Numbered from the stretch's first letter, positions 17,499-28,137 are shown. The stretch is 52,674 nucleotides of DNA from Massilia eburnea (GCF_009720745.1 NZ_WNKX01000029.1:1-52674); one strand, 5' to 3'. A program made the numbers and translations. The notes: generated by a model from the sequence alone, not told the origin.

Positions 17499-18392
17499 AT
17501 GGATCAGCTGAAATCGATGCAGGTCTTCCTGGCGGTGGCCGACAGCAAAAGCTTCACCCAGGCCGCCGAGCAGCTGGACCTGCCCCGCCCCACCGTTACC
17601 AATGCCGTGCAGTCGATCGAGCAGCAGCTCGGCGTGCGCCTGCTCCAGCGCACGACGCGCAAGGTCAGCCTGACTGTCGAGGGGCAGCTGTACGTGGAAC
17701 GCTGTCGCGCCCTGCTCAATGAGCTGGAAGACATCAATGCATTGTTCCTGACGGATGGGCGCAAGCCTTCCGGCACGATAAGGGTTGACCTGCCGGAGCG
17801 GATTGCGCGCTTGAGCGTCATTCCTGCGCTGCCGGATTTTTTCGCGCGCTACCCGGATATCAAGGTGCGCGTTGGCGCCAATGACCGCATGGTGGACCTG
17901 GTGGGTGAAGGAATCGACTGCGCGGTGCGGGCGGGCGTGTTGCGCGACTCCACGCTGGTGGCCAAGCCGCTGGGGGCGATGGAGCAGGTGAATGTGGCTT
18001 CCCCGGCCTATTTAGCGGCGCATGGCGTGCCGCAAACGCTCGAGGATTTGCGCGAGCATTGGGCGGTGAATTATTTCTCCAGCCAGACGGGACGTGATCT
18101 GCCTTGGGAATATGTGGTGGATGGGGAGGCGCGAACGCTGGGGATGCGCAGCCGGGTGTCGGTCGGGAGTTCGGAGGCTTACCTGGGGGCTTGCCTTGCG
18201 GGGCTTGGGCTGGCACAGATTCCGCAGCCGGGGATTGAGCAGTTGCTGGCGGATGGGCAGCTGGTGGAGGTGATGCCGGGGTTGCGGGCGCCGCCGCTGC
18301 CGGTCTCCATCATTTACTCGCATAACCGCCATTTGTCGGCGCGGGTGCGGGTGTTTGTGGATTGGTTGGCGGAGGTGCTTCGGCTCGCTTGA
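17499..18392 (+). CDS. LysR-family transcriptional regulator
   Basis: A 297-residue LTTR, paralogous in layout to the one at 15521. The DNA-binding domain is at 1-60 (FTQAAEQLDLPRPTVTNAVQSIEQQLG), followed by the QRTTRKVSLTVEG hinge and an effector domain with VRVGANDRMVDLVGEGIDCAVRAG. It is divergent from the aldo/keto reductase across a 101-bp AT-rich gap containing several T-N11-A-type half-sites, which suggests regulation of that gene and of itself. Confidence 0.9.
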   Translation: MDQLKSMQVFLAVADSKSFTQAAEQLDLPRPTVTNAVQSIEQQLGVRLLQRTTRKVSLTVEGQLYVERCRALLNELEDINALFLTDGRKPSGTIRVDLPERIARLSVIPALPDFFARYPDIKVRVGANDRMVDLVGEGIDCAVRAGVLRDSTLVAKPLGAMEQVNVASPAYLAAHGVPQTLEDLREHWAVNYFSSQTGRDLPWEYVVDGEARTLGMRSRVSVGSSEAYLGACLAGLGLAQIPQPGIEQLLADGQLVEVMPGLRAPPLPVSIIYSHNRHLSARVRVFVDWLAEVLRLA

Positions 18393-18406
18393 AACCCGGT
18401 AAACCT

Positions 18407-18430
18407 GGGTCTGACCCAAGGGTCAGACCC
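18407..18430. repeat. Perfect palindromic intergenic repeat GGGTCTGACCC-AA-GGGTCAGACCC
   Basis: An 11-bp perfect inverted repeat with a 2-nt centre, in the 45-bp space between the convergent LysR and thioredoxin-like genes. The GGGTCnnACCC core recurs in the longer palindrome at 41868-41970. Palindromes of this type are dispersed in Oxalobacteraceae genomes (from memory). It could also act as a bidirectional transcription stop, but it lacks U-tracts. Confidence 0.7.
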
Positions 18431-18437
18431 TGTCTGA

Positions 18438-19841
18438 TCAACGGCCTGCGGCTTCGGTTGGCCGGCTGGTTTGCCGGGTTTCGATGCCGGCACGCAGGGC
18501 ATCGCCGAGCGCCAGCCCTGCCGGCAGCTTGGCTTGCAGCTTCTGCGCCTGCGTAAGGTTGCGCTGCTGGAAAGCGTCCGGCGCATTGGCAAAATCCTGG
18601 GCCAGAGCCGCTGCAGCCGCTTCGATCCGCGCGCTATCGCCCGGCGTAGTATCGATCACCGCCGCCAGGTACGTCACGCCCCACTGGATACGCGTCGCCG
18701 GCCCCACCGAAGAACGCCAGGCCTTCTCATACCAATCCAGCATGCCCGGCAAGTCGCCGCGCCGCTTGGCCGCTGAAGCCAGGCTCAATTTGAAGTAATA
18801 AGGCGCATGCGACTCCACCAGCGTGGACTGCAGCAAAGCCTCCGCCTCAGCATGCAAGCCCGCGTCATTGAGCGCACTCACCGCCGTGTTGACCAGCGTA
18901 TGGCGCCCATACTTGTCATCCACCAGCGCCAGCGCCTGCTCAACACGAACGCGCACCAGCTGCGGCAAGTCTTTCCCCGCAAAGCCCATGCGCGTCATGC
19001 GCACCTGCAAGCGTACAGCAGTCAGCCGATCCGGCGCCGACAGCCACATATCTTCCGCCCACACATGCGCCGCATTCGCCATGGCGGTCGCCAGTTCAGC
19101 GTGGCGCGCCGGCGCGGCACGCACCAGCAGGTGGCCGCTGTTGCCGAAGATATCCATATTGGCACGCGCCACGCGCGCATCGCCCAGCACCTTCAACAGG
19201 AATTCAGGCGAGGAAGCATCGGCCACGCGGCCAGCCTGCGCGACCAGCGCGTGCAGGTGCAGGCGCGTCGCTGCATCTTCCACCTGGCGTGCAGCAGCCG
19301 CCGCTTCGCCGGTAACGGCGGCGGAAGCGAGCTGCGACAAGGTGGCCAGGGTCACGCCAAGGTCGCGGCCTTGCAGCAGCACGCCCTCGTCGGTATCCCA
19401 CGAATAGTTCGACAGCAGCGTCCATTCGGAAGGCGACAGCGCGCGCGTGCCGTCCAGCGCTGCAGCCATCGATTCGCCGGCGGTGTGACCGGCGAAGCGC
19501 GCAGCCATCAGGGCTTCGCCAAACAGCTCGCCATCGAGTTCGCACGGCAGGCGGGTGATCTCGCTGCCATCCGGGCGGTACATCACCATGGTCGGATAGC
19601 TGCGCAGCTTCAGGCGAGCGGCCATGGCCTGTGCGTTCGGGCTGTCGCCATCGAGCTGGATCGCCACCATGCTTTGCAGCTTGGCGGGGAATTCTTCGCG
19701 GCCGAAGATTTCGTATTTGACCCGGTTGCACGGCGGGCACCACACGGCGCCCCAGTACAGGAACAGCGGACGGCCCGCAGCGCGGGCTGCCTCCAGTGCG
19801 GCGTCAAAGCCGCCGTCGAACCACTCGATGGTGTCTGCCAT
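18438..19841 (-). CDS. Thioredoxin-fold protein with helical C-terminal domain
   Basis: A 467-residue cytoplasmic protein without signal peptide. The N-terminal thioredoxin fold (about 1-120) contains a CxxC in GAVWCPPCNRVKYEIF and the cis-proline region LRSYPTMVMY. Residues 150-460 are Ala-rich helices resembling TPR-like repeats. The fusion suggests a redox-sensitive scaffold or reductase. It starts 3 bases after the folE stop and so belongs to the nudC-folE transcription unit. The exact family is unknown to me. Confidence 0.8.
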   Translation of the reverse strand: MADTIEWFDGGFDAALEAARAAGRPLFLYWGAVWCPPCNRVKYEIFGREEFPAKLQSMVAIQLDGDSPNAQAMAARLKLRSYPTMVMYRPDGSEITRLPCELDGELFGEALMAARFAGHTAGESMAAALDGTRALSPSEWTLLSNYSWDTDEGVLLQGRDLGVTLATLSQLASAAVTGEAAAAARQVEDAATRLHLHALVAQAGRVADASSPEFLLKVLGDARVARANMDIFGNSGHLLVRAAPARHAELATAMANAAHVWAEDMWLSAPDRLTAVRLQVRMTRMGFAGKDLPQLVRVRVEQALALVDDKYGRHTLVNTAVSALNDAGLHAEAEALLQSTLVESHAPYYFKLSLASAAKRRGDLPGMLDWYEKAWRSSVGPATRIQWGVTYLAAVIDTTPGDSARIEAAAAALAQDFANAPDAFQQRNLTQAQKLQAKLPAGLALGDALRAGIETRQTSRPTEAAGR

Positions 19842-19844
19842 GGA

Positions 19845-20411
19845 TCAGGACTCGCGGGCCAGTGCCAGGAATTCGGTGCGCATTGCCAGGTTAGGCTGCA
19901 GTTCGCCCAGCATGGCGGAGGTGACGGTTTCTTCGCCGGCGGTGCGGATGCCGCGCGATTCCATGCACAGGTGGCGGCACTTGACCACCACGCCCACGGC
20001 TTTCGGCTCCAGCACGGTCATCAGCGCTTCGGCAATCTGCATGGTCATGCGTTCCTGCACCTGCAGGCGCTTGGAGAATACGTCCACCAGGCGGGTCAGC
20101 TTGGACAAGCCAACAATCTTGCCATTTGGGACATAGCCCACGGTGGCCTTGCCGAAGAACGGCGCCAGGTGGTGCTCGCAATGGCTGTAGACCGGGATGT
20201 TCTTCACGACGATCAGTTCGTTGTACTGCTCGGCGCCATCTTCGAACGCCTTCAGCACTTCCGCCGGGTCCTGGCCATAGCCGGACACCCAATGCTTCCA
20301 CGCCTTGTGGACGCGGTGCGGGGTTTCGATCAGGCCTGGACGGGTCGGGTCTTCGCCCAGATGTTCCAGCAGGCGGCGCCAATCGTCTTCGGTGAATACT
20401 TCTTTAGTCAT
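19845..20411 (-). CDS. folE: GTP cyclohydrolase I
   Basis: A 188-residue FolE, which converts GTP to 7,8-dihydroneopterin triphosphate, the first step of folate and pterin synthesis. Zinc-binding and active-site residues are seen in YSHCEHHLAPFFGKATVGYVP and VKCRHLCMESRGIR; the substrate region includes GLSKLTRLVDVFSKRLQVQERMT. Length is standard for the short bacterial form. Its neighbours are nudC upstream and the thioredoxin-like gene directly downstream. No 7-deazaguanine or THF riboswitch is visible in the 49-bp leader. Confidence 0.96.
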   Translation of the reverse strand: MTKEVFTEDDWRRLLEHLGEDPTRPGLIETPHRVHKAWKHWVSGYGQDPAEVLKAFEDGAEQYNELIVVKNIPVYSHCEHHLAPFFGKATVGYVPNGKIVGLSKLTRLVDVFSKRLQVQERMTMQIAEALMTVLEPKAVGVVVKCRHLCMESRGIRTAGEETVTSAMLGELQPNLAMRTEFLALARES

Positions 20412-20460
20412 GATTGCAAGGACCGTGAAATGTCAAATTCAATCCACCAGTATATCGCGT

Positions 20461-21273
20461 TCAGGGGCGGTTCGCTGCCAATAGCTCGCTGGCGATGGAA
20501 ACCGTATGCGTTAGCGCTGGCCACTCATCTTCCGGTCCGAACCAGCGGGCATCGCTGATTTCATTGGGGTCGGTGACGATCTCGCCGTCCAGGTATTCGG
20601 CGGTGAAAGCGATCATCAGCGAATGCGGGAAGGGCCAGGACTGGCTGCCGAAATATTTGAGGTTGTGCACGCGCAGGCCGACTTCTTCGAACACTTCGCG
20701 GTGCACCGCCTCCTCCACCGACTCGCCAGCCTCGAGGAATCCTGCCAGTGCGGTGTAGCGTTTGTAAGGCGAATTGGCGTGCGCTGCCAACAGGCGCTGG
20801 TTCCCCTTCTTGATCAGCACCATCATGGCCGGCGAAATGCGCGGATAGGCGAGATGGCTGCAGGAAGTGCAGCGCATGGCGCGCTCGCCGGGCGCCAACG
20901 CCATCGGTGAGCCGCAGGCGCCGCAGAAGCGGTGGGTGCGCGCCCATTCGGCGATCTGGAAGCCGCGGCCTGCGACGCCCAGCAATCCATCATCGACTGC
21001 GCCGAACAAGGCGCGCAAGCCGACATAGGCATGTCCCGGCAGCGGCGGCGTGTCATGCGGCGCCTGCGCCACTTGCCAGTAGCGCCCCTCCCAGGTGCCC
21101 AGGGGCATAGCGCCAGCCATTTCCAGGCCCGCTGCAATCAGCTCCGTGTGCGCCGGCAGGGCCAGGCTTTCTTCACGCAGCAGCAGGCGGTCTTTGTGGA
21201 ACACCAGCGTCTGGATATCGGTGGCGGAAGCCGGCTGGATCAGCGGCAGGAAACCTTCGGGCGTTTGGAGCAT
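20461..21273 (-). CDS. nudC: NADH pyrophosphatase / RNA deNADding enzyme NudC
   Basis: A 270-residue Nudix hydrolase that cleaves NAD(H), and in E. coli removes NAD caps from RNA. It has a four-cysteine zinc ribbon (CGACG... CTSCSH, about residues 117-138), the Nudix box GFLEAGESVEEAVHREVFEEVG (about 180-202), and the NADH-specific SQSWPFPHS motif. It lies between a zinc-ribbon membrane-protein gene and folE on the same strand. The upstream gene overlaps it by 101 bp only if the apparent frameshift at 21382 is taken at face value. Confidence 0.95.
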   Translation of the reverse strand: MLQTPEGFLPLIQPASATDIQTLVFHKDRLLLREESLALPAHTELIAAGLEMAGAMPLGTWEGRYWQVAQAPHDTPPLPGHAYVGLRALFGAVDDGLLGVAGRGFQIAEWARTHRFCGACGSPMALAPGERAMRCTSCSHLAYPRISPAMMVLIKKGNQRLLAAHANSPYKRYTALAGFLEAGESVEEAVHREVFEEVGLRVHNLKYFGSQSWPFPHSLMIAFTAEYLDGEIVTDPNEISDARWFGPEDEWPALTHTVSIASELLAANRP

Positions 21274-22081
21274 GGCATTTAATATAGTCCTGGCAACCGC
21301 CCGATGATACTTGAACTTCTATTGCGGCGAGCGAATGGCTGCAATCAGCTGCGAGGCCTTGAGCTTGCTGCCGATCTTGTGCCGCGCCCTTTTTCAGTTC
21401 GAGCAAAACCCGGTTGACCTCGGCCTCGCTTGGCTGCACCGGCGCCAGCGATTTCGCCAGCAGCGGCAGGATTTCCTTGCGCATGAAACGCGGGCCGGCG
21501 GCGATGAGCTGCCAGATGACAAGGCCAGCCCCGATGACCAGGCCAGCCACGACACCCTGCGGGCCAAATTCCGGTGCGATCGAATTGCCAATGGTGGCGC
21601 CGAGGAAGCACAGGGCAACGCCGCCACCGATTGCCAGCGCAACGCCGGCATCCATATGCGTGGTGGCGAAGTGCTTTTCCACTGTGGGCGAGATCAGGTT
21701 GATCGGCGAGAAAACCAGGCCTAACCGCTCTTCCTCCGACAACAGGTGCGGCGCGGCCTTGACCTTCGCCTCCAGTTCCATGCGCGGCGCCAGGGCTTCA
21801 TCCAGGCCAGGGTAAGTCTCGCGCTTCAGGGTTTCCATTGGCCCCGAGCTTTTCGAGATGCCGGCATAGTCCTTCGGGTCCGCGTAGCTGAACGCGCCGC
21901 AGCTGGTGCAAGTACGCTCATGGCCAACCAGTTTGCCTTCGCCAGAACTGATGTAATAGACATGGCCCACCGACCCAAGCCGGGTCATGCGAAATGGCCG
22001 GGGAACCCTGCAAATACCGCAGAAATCTGCCACATATCCCAGCTTACGACGCGTAATCTTGCGACCCCAGACAATGAACAT
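21173..22081 (-). CDS. Zinc-ribbon membrane protein; apparent frameshift near 3' end
   Basis: As sequenced the frame gives 302 residues and runs 101 bp into nudC. The N-terminus has two CxxC pairs (FCGICRVPR and CTSCGAF) forming a likely zinc ribbon, then a coiled region and two membrane helices (about 146-168 and 173-192). After VLLELKKG the residues become un-protein-like. Skipping one G at 21382-21383 restores a GC3-rich ending KKGAHKIGSKLKASQLIAAIRSPQ that stops at 21319, 45 bp before nudC. The natural gene is therefore probably 21319-22081. The function is unknown. Confidence 0.7.
   Translation of the reverse strand: MFIVWGRKITRRKLGYVADFCGICRVPRPFRMTRLGSVGHVYYISSGEGKLVGHERTCTSCGAFSYADPKDYAGISKSSGPMETLKRETYPGLDEALAPRMELEAKVKAAPHLLSEEERLGLVFSPINLISPTVEKHFATTHMDAGVALAIGGGVALCFLGATIGNSIAPEFGPQGVVAGLVIGAGLVIWQLIAAGPRFMRKEILPLLAKSLAPVQPSEAEVNRVLLELKKGAAQDRQQAQGLAADCSHSLAAIEVQVSSGGCQDYIKCHAPNARRFPAADPAGFRHRYPDAGVPQRPPAAA
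21382..21383 (-). other. Probable single-base insertion (frameshift point)
   Basis: The minus-strand run GGGCGCGGCAC holds one G too many relative to the frame that continues as HKIGSKLKAS and stops at 21319. Evidence is codon-position composition and the removal of the nudC overlap. It may be a real mutation or a sequencing error. Confidence 0.6.
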
Positions 22082-22167
22082 GCTGTTTCCCCAGAGGAAT
22101 TAGATGTCAAATCATGAAGTGGCGTGTATTTCCTGTCAATTACAAGCGAATCTTAACTACTGCTGCC

Positions 22168-22205
22168 AAAAAAAATCCCGGCAGGCGTCAGGCCTGCCGG
22201 GATTT
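22168..22205 (-). terminator. Rho-independent terminator of ssb
   Basis: A 14-bp perfect stem (arms 22173-22186 and 22192-22205, core CCCGGCAGGC) with a GTCAG-strand loop, followed on the minus strand by an eight-U run. It lies 26 bp after the ssb stop. Confidence 0.9.
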
Positions 22206-22230
22206 CATCTGGAAGCTGGTTCGTTCGCGA

Positions 22231-22737
22231 TCAGAACGGAATGTCGTCGTCCATGTCCGAGAAGTTAGGCGCTGGACGCGGTGCCGGGCGTGGGGCCGGA
22301 GCCGGTGCAGCTTGTGGACGTGGCGCTGGACGTGCCGGCGGCGCGTCGTAGCCCATGTCGTCGCCGCCGCCCATGCCACCACCCATGCCGCCGCCGGTAT
22401 CGCCACGGCCGCCCAGCATCTGCATGTTTTCAGCGATGATGTCGGTGGCGTACTTCTCGATGCCGTCTTTGTCGGTATATTTACGGGTTTGCAGGCGGCC
22501 TTCCACGTAGACGGAAGAACCTTTTTTCAGGTACTGGCCCACGATCTCGGCCAGGCGGCCGAAGAAGGAGATGCGGTGCCATTCGGTCAGCTCTTTTTGC
22601 TCGCCGGTGTTGCGGTCCTTGCTGCGGTACGAAGTCGCAACTGCAATGTTGGCGATTGCATCACCGCTTGGCATGTAACGGATTTCCGGGTCACGGCCCA
22701 GGTTGCCGACGATGATTACTTTGTTAACAGATGCCAT
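22231..22737 (-). CDS. ssb: Single-stranded DNA-binding protein
   Basis: A 168-residue SSB. The OB fold covers about 1-110 (MASVNKVIIVGNLGRDPEIR, WHRISFFGRLAEI, SSVYVEGRLQTRKY), followed by a Gly/Pro/Ala-rich disordered linker and the conserved acidic tip DMDDDIPF that recruits replication and repair partners. SSB coats ssDNA in replication, recombination and repair. It is divergent from uvrA, with a LexA-like box between, an arrangement also found in E. coli. Confidence 0.97.
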   Translation of the reverse strand: MASVNKVIIVGNLGRDPEIRYMPSGDAIANIAVATSYRSKDRNTGEQKELTEWHRISFFGRLAEIVGQYLKKGSSVYVEGRLQTRKYTDKDGIEKYATDIIAENMQMLGGRGDTGGGMGGGMGGGDDMGYDAPPARPAPRPQAAPAPAPRPAPRPAPNFSDMDDDIPF

Positions 22738-22815
22738 GTGTAACTCCCACGGTGAAATTTTGCTAAACGGCGATTATATTTTCTTTTCGCAGCTGCGAGC
22801 AGACAATCTTGATCA

Positions 22816-22831
22816 CTGGTATTATATACAG
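22816..22831. promoter_or_regulatory. LexA (SOS) box between ssb and uvrA
   Basis: CTGGTATTATATACAG matches CTGT-N8-ACAG with one mismatch (G for T at position 4). The AT-rich alternating core is typical of SOS boxes. It lies 35 bp before the uvrA ATG and 78 bp from ssb. The conserved divergent uvrA-ssb layout supports SOS control. Confidence 0.8.
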
Positions 22832-22865
22832 TATTTGCCCTCACTGAGACTGATCTAGCTCAAAC

Positions 22866-25718
<2,853 letters not shown>

Positions 25719-25728
25719 GGCGCCCAGG

Positions 25729-25757
25729 CCCGTCAACCGGCAACATCGGTTGACGGG
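25729..25757 (+). terminator. Hairpin after uvrA
   Basis: CCCGTCAACCG and CGGTTGACGGG form a perfect 11-bp stem with a 7-nt loop, starting 11 bp after the uvrA stop. There is no U-tract, so termination may need Rho or the hairpin may protect the 3' end. Confidence 0.55.
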
Positions 25758-25818
25758 ACGCAAGCTCCTGGGAGTAAAATGGTAGCTCCACCCTACTCCT
25801 CGGGCCGCGGAGGCCGCC

Positions 25819-26685
25819 ATGCCGAAGCCGCATCGTTTGACCCGCCTCCTGCTGTGCGCCTGCGCGCTCGCCGCCGCCTGTGCGCAAGCCGATACGCTTT
25901 ATTACCCGCGTCCGGAATCTTTCGAAAACGGCCAGTCCGACTACGGCTTCGAACTGCTGCAACTGGCGCTCAGCAAGGCCGGCAGCAAACACCACGCCGA
26001 ATTGACGCCGGAGTACCGCCAGCAAAACCGCGCGATCGTGGAGCTGATCGCCAACCGGGGAAAAATCCACGTGGTCGGCACCATGACGTCGGTCGAACGG
26101 GAAGTGGAAATGCTGCCGGTGCGGATCCCCATATCAAAGGGTTTGATAGGCTGGCGCATTTTGCTGGTGCGCGAAGAAAAGCGGGATTGGCTGCGCGATG
26201 TGCACAACGCTCGCGAATTGCGCGATGTCCGGATGGCGCTGGGCTACGATTGGCCCGACCTCAAAGTGCTGCGCGGCGCCGGACTGCAGCCCGAAATCGT
26301 GCCCGCCTACAGCCGCCTGATTCCCATGCTGAAAGCGGGCCGCATCGATGCCGTGCCGCGCTCCATCAATGAAATCTGGAGCGAACTTCGCAACCATCCC
26401 GGCCTGTCGGACGAGCCGCACCTGGTGCTGCATTACAAGGCCGCCGACTATTTCTTCGTCAATTACGCCAATCGCGAGCTGGCGGACGAGATCCGGCGCG
26501 GCCTGGAAGCGGCGCAGGCCGATGGCTCATTCGACCGCCTGCTGCTTGGCTATTACGGGCCGATGCTGTCCAGGGCGGCGCTGGGCAAGCGCCGCGTCAT
26601 CGAACTGCCCAATCCCGGCTTGCCGTCGGATACGCCGCTGGGCCGCAAGGAACTGTGGCTGACCTACGAGCAGTTGCGGCGCTAG
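25819..26685 (+). CDS. Periplasmic solute-binding-like protein (SBP_bac_3 type)
   Basis: A 288-residue precursor with a signal peptide (LLLCACALAAACAQA, cleavage before DTLYYPR). The mature part follows the type II periplasmic-binding fold with the lobe-crossing segments GRIDAVPRSINEIW and ADYFFVNYANRELADEIRRGLEAAQADGSFDRLL, typical of family 3. No permease or ATPase is adjacent, so it may be a stand-alone sensor-like or orphan binding protein, as is common in Oxalobacteraceae. The 3' end overlaps the convergent isomerase gene by 4 bases. Confidence 0.75.
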   Translation: MPKPHRLTRLLLCACALAAACAQADTLYYPRPESFENGQSDYGFELLQLALSKAGSKHHAELTPEYRQQNRAIVELIANRGKIHVVGTMTSVEREVEMLPVRIPISKGLIGWRILLVREEKRDWLRDVHNARELRDVRMALGYDWPDLKVLRGAGLQPEIVPAYSRLIPMLKAGRIDAVPRSINEIWSELRNHPGLSDEPHLVLHYKAADYFFVNYANRELADEIRRGLEAAQADGSFDRLLLGYYGPMLSRAALGKRRVIELPNPGLPSDTPLGRKELWLTYEQLRR

Positions 26686-27287
26686 GCTACTTTGCGCGCG
26701 GCGGCGAGCCAGCGTTCCAGGTTGCCGAAACGGTCGTAGCCCCAGAATGGTTCCCCTTCCGCGATCACAAACGGCACTCCGAACACGCCTTGCGCCAGCG
26801 CGCGCTCGTTGCCTTCCTTGAACTGCGACTTGATCGCCGGATCTTCCATGCCTGCCAGGAAGGCCGATCCATCGATGCCCAGGCCTTCCGCAATTCCCAG
26901 CAGCACCGCCTTGTCGGCGATATCCACCGCATCGGCGTAATAAGCCTGGAAGCAGGTACGCGCAAACGACACCGCTACCTCCTCACCATGGTTGGCGCGC
27001 ACCCATAACATTGCTCGGCCAGGCGCGATCAGCATTTGCGGGAATGCGGGCGAAGGATTGAACGGAATCGCCTCCTCCTGCGCGGTGCGCTGCATGTCGC
27101 GTGTGACATAAGCCCACTTGACCGGCACCACCGGCGAAGGCAGCACGCCGGTGACCTGGGTCAGCGCGGGCAGCAGCACCGGATGCCAGCGCACCTTGGC
27201 GCCATGGGCTGCCGCCAGCCACTCAATGCGGCGCGCCGCGAAGTAGGAGTAGCCCGATGCGAAATCGAAATAGAAGTCGAGGACCAT
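26682..27287 (-). CDS. 2-hydroxychromene-2-carboxylate isomerase / DsbA-family oxidoreductase
   Basis: A 201-residue thioredoxin-fold protein of the HCCA isomerase (kappa GST-like) group. The N-terminus VLDFYFDFASGYSYFAARR carries the serine that replaces the CxxC cysteine and binds glutathione; the C-terminus has GVFGVPFVIAEGEPFWGYDRFGNLERWL. Members isomerise aromatic-degradation intermediates or detoxify. It is preceded 9 bp upstream by the 38-aa microprotein gene, whose stop overlaps the AAGGAG ribosome-binding site, and both lie behind a TetR-type operator. Confidence 0.85.
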   Translation of the reverse strand: MVLDFYFDFASGYSYFAARRIEWLAAAHGAKVRWHPVLLPALTQVTGVLPSPVVPVKWAYVTRDMQRTAQEEAIPFNPSPAFPQMLIAPGRAMLWVRANHGEEVAVSFARTCFQAYYADAVDIADKAVLLGIAEGLGIDGSAFLAGMEDPAIKSQFKEGNERALAQGVFGVPFVIAEGEPFWGYDRFGNLERWLAAARKVA

Positions 27288-27296
27288 GGCCGCTCC

Positions 27297-27413
27297 TTAG
27301 TAGTTTTCGCCGAAATCGCTGTTATTGCGGGGCAGCCCGCGCAGGATGCCCCACAGGCTGCTCTGGCTCACAAAGTAGATGCCGACCGGCACCAGTAAAA
27401 GTAGGAAGCGCAT
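27297..27413 (-). CDS. 38-residue membrane microprotein
   Basis: A short gene that encodes MRFLLLLVPVGIYFVSQSSL followed by WGILRGLPRNNSDFGENY. Residues 3-20 form one hydrophobic helix followed by a polar tail. The TAA stop is part of TAAGGAG, the ribosome-binding site of the downstream isomerase, so the two genes are translationally linked. The TetR-type palindrome 14 bp upstream places it first in the regulated unit. Codon use is normal for the genome. The function is unknown; I believe similar short proteins occur in related genomes but cannot verify it. Confidence 0.65.
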   Translation of the reverse strand: MRFLLLLVPVGIYFVSQSSLWGILRGLPRNNSDFGENY

Positions 27414-27426
27414 TTTCGTCTCCACT

Positions 27427-27444
27427 TTCGCACACCCGTGCGAA
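27427..27444. promoter_or_regulatory. TetR-type operator, copy 1 (isomerase unit)
   Basis: TTCGCAC-ACCC-GTGCGAA is a perfect 7-bp inverted repeat directly upstream of the microprotein-isomerase genes. A near-identical site lies in front of the tetR gene (28120-28137), making this the probable binding site of that regulator. Confidence 0.75.
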
Positions 27445-27452
27445 GTCTGATT

Positions 27453-27483
27453 AAAAAAAGGCCGCAGGCAAGTGCCCGCGGCA
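27453..27483 (-). terminator. Rho-independent terminator of tetR
   Basis: On the minus strand GCCGCGGGCA and TGCCTGCGGC form a 10-bp stem (one mismatch/wobble) with a short loop, followed by a seven-U run. It starts right after the tetR stop at 27492. Confidence 0.85.
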
Positions 27484-27491
27484 ACCCAAAA

Positions 27492-28109
27492 TCACAAGTC
27501 GTTGAAGCTCTTGTACGTAGAAATCAATCGGTTGAAAGCACGCTGCGCATGGCGCGGCGATTGCTCGTCACGCAGGAAGCGGGCATCATGCAGCAGGCCC
27601 ACCACCAGGCTGTAAATCTCGAACACCAGCTGTTCCGGTTCGGTGTCCGGCCGCAGCTGGCCGGCTTCCATCGCCTGCAGCACCGTCTTGCGCAGCGAAG
27701 CGCGCCAGGTCATCACGCCTTGCGCCAGGCGGTCGCGTACCGCGTTGTCCTGGGAATCGTCGAACTCGAAAGCGCCCGCCGTGTACAGGCAGGACGTACG
27801 CAGCGCCTCGCCGGCGGCGCGCTCGAACCAGGCTGCCACTTGCGCCTGCAGCCGCGGCAGTCCGCGCGGCAGCTGCAGGGTCGGCATGAAGACGTCGGCC
27901 GCAAAGCGGCGGTCGTATTCATCCAGCACCGCGCATTGCAGCTGCTCCAGCGAACCCACGCGCGAAAACACCCCGCTCTTGCTGATCCCTGTGCGCTTGG
28001 CGATCTCGCCCAGCGACAGCTTGCCGATGCCTTCCGCCGCTGCCATTTCCATGGCGGCGTCGAGAATGATGGCGAAGGTGGCCTCGCTTTTGGCAGTCAG
28101 GGTGTCCAT
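27492..28109 (-). CDS. TetR-family transcriptional regulator
   Basis: A 205-residue repressor. The N-terminal helix-turn-helix lies at about 25-50 (LSLGEIAKRTGISKSGVFSRVGSLEQL), followed by an all-helical ligand and dimerisation domain of the TetR_C_16-like type (PRLQAQVAAWFERAAGEAL, LRTSCLYTAGAFEFDD). The ATG at 28109 is taken as start; an earlier ATG at 28130 lies inside the operator palindrome, which makes it unlikely. Matching operators in front of this gene and of the microprotein-isomerase unit indicate autoregulation plus control of that unit. Confidence 0.9.
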   Translation of the reverse strand: MDTLTAKSEATFAIILDAAMEMAAAEGIGKLSLGEIAKRTGISKSGVFSRVGSLEQLQCAVLDEYDRRFAADVFMPTLQLPRGLPRLQAQVAAWFERAAGEALRTSCLYTAGAFEFDDSQDNAVRDRLAQGVMTWRASLRKTVLQAMEAGQLRPDTEPEQLVFEIYSLVVGLLHDARFLRDEQSPRHAQRAFNRLISTYKSFNDL

Positions 28110-28119
28110 GTGGCGAACT

Positions 28120-28137
28120 TTAGCACACATGTGCGAA
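28120..28137. promoter_or_regulatory. TetR-type operator, copy 2 (autoregulatory)
   Basis: TTAGCAC-ACAT-GTGCGAA differs from a perfect inverted repeat at one base and shares both half-sites with the copy at 27427-27444. It lies 10 bp upstream of the tetR start. Confidence 0.75.

Noticed and set aside
18807..20558. 583-codon open frame opposite the thioredoxin-like gene and folE
   Set aside because: It covers two well-supported genes on the other strand and has no recognisable content.
21380..21400. Possible programmed -1 frameshift at CTGAAAAAGGGC
   Set aside because: Only five A residues are present, so the A-AAA-AAG slippery heptamer is incomplete, and a -1 shift leads to a short non-conserved tail. 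The natural tail needs the +1 frame, fitting a single extra base.
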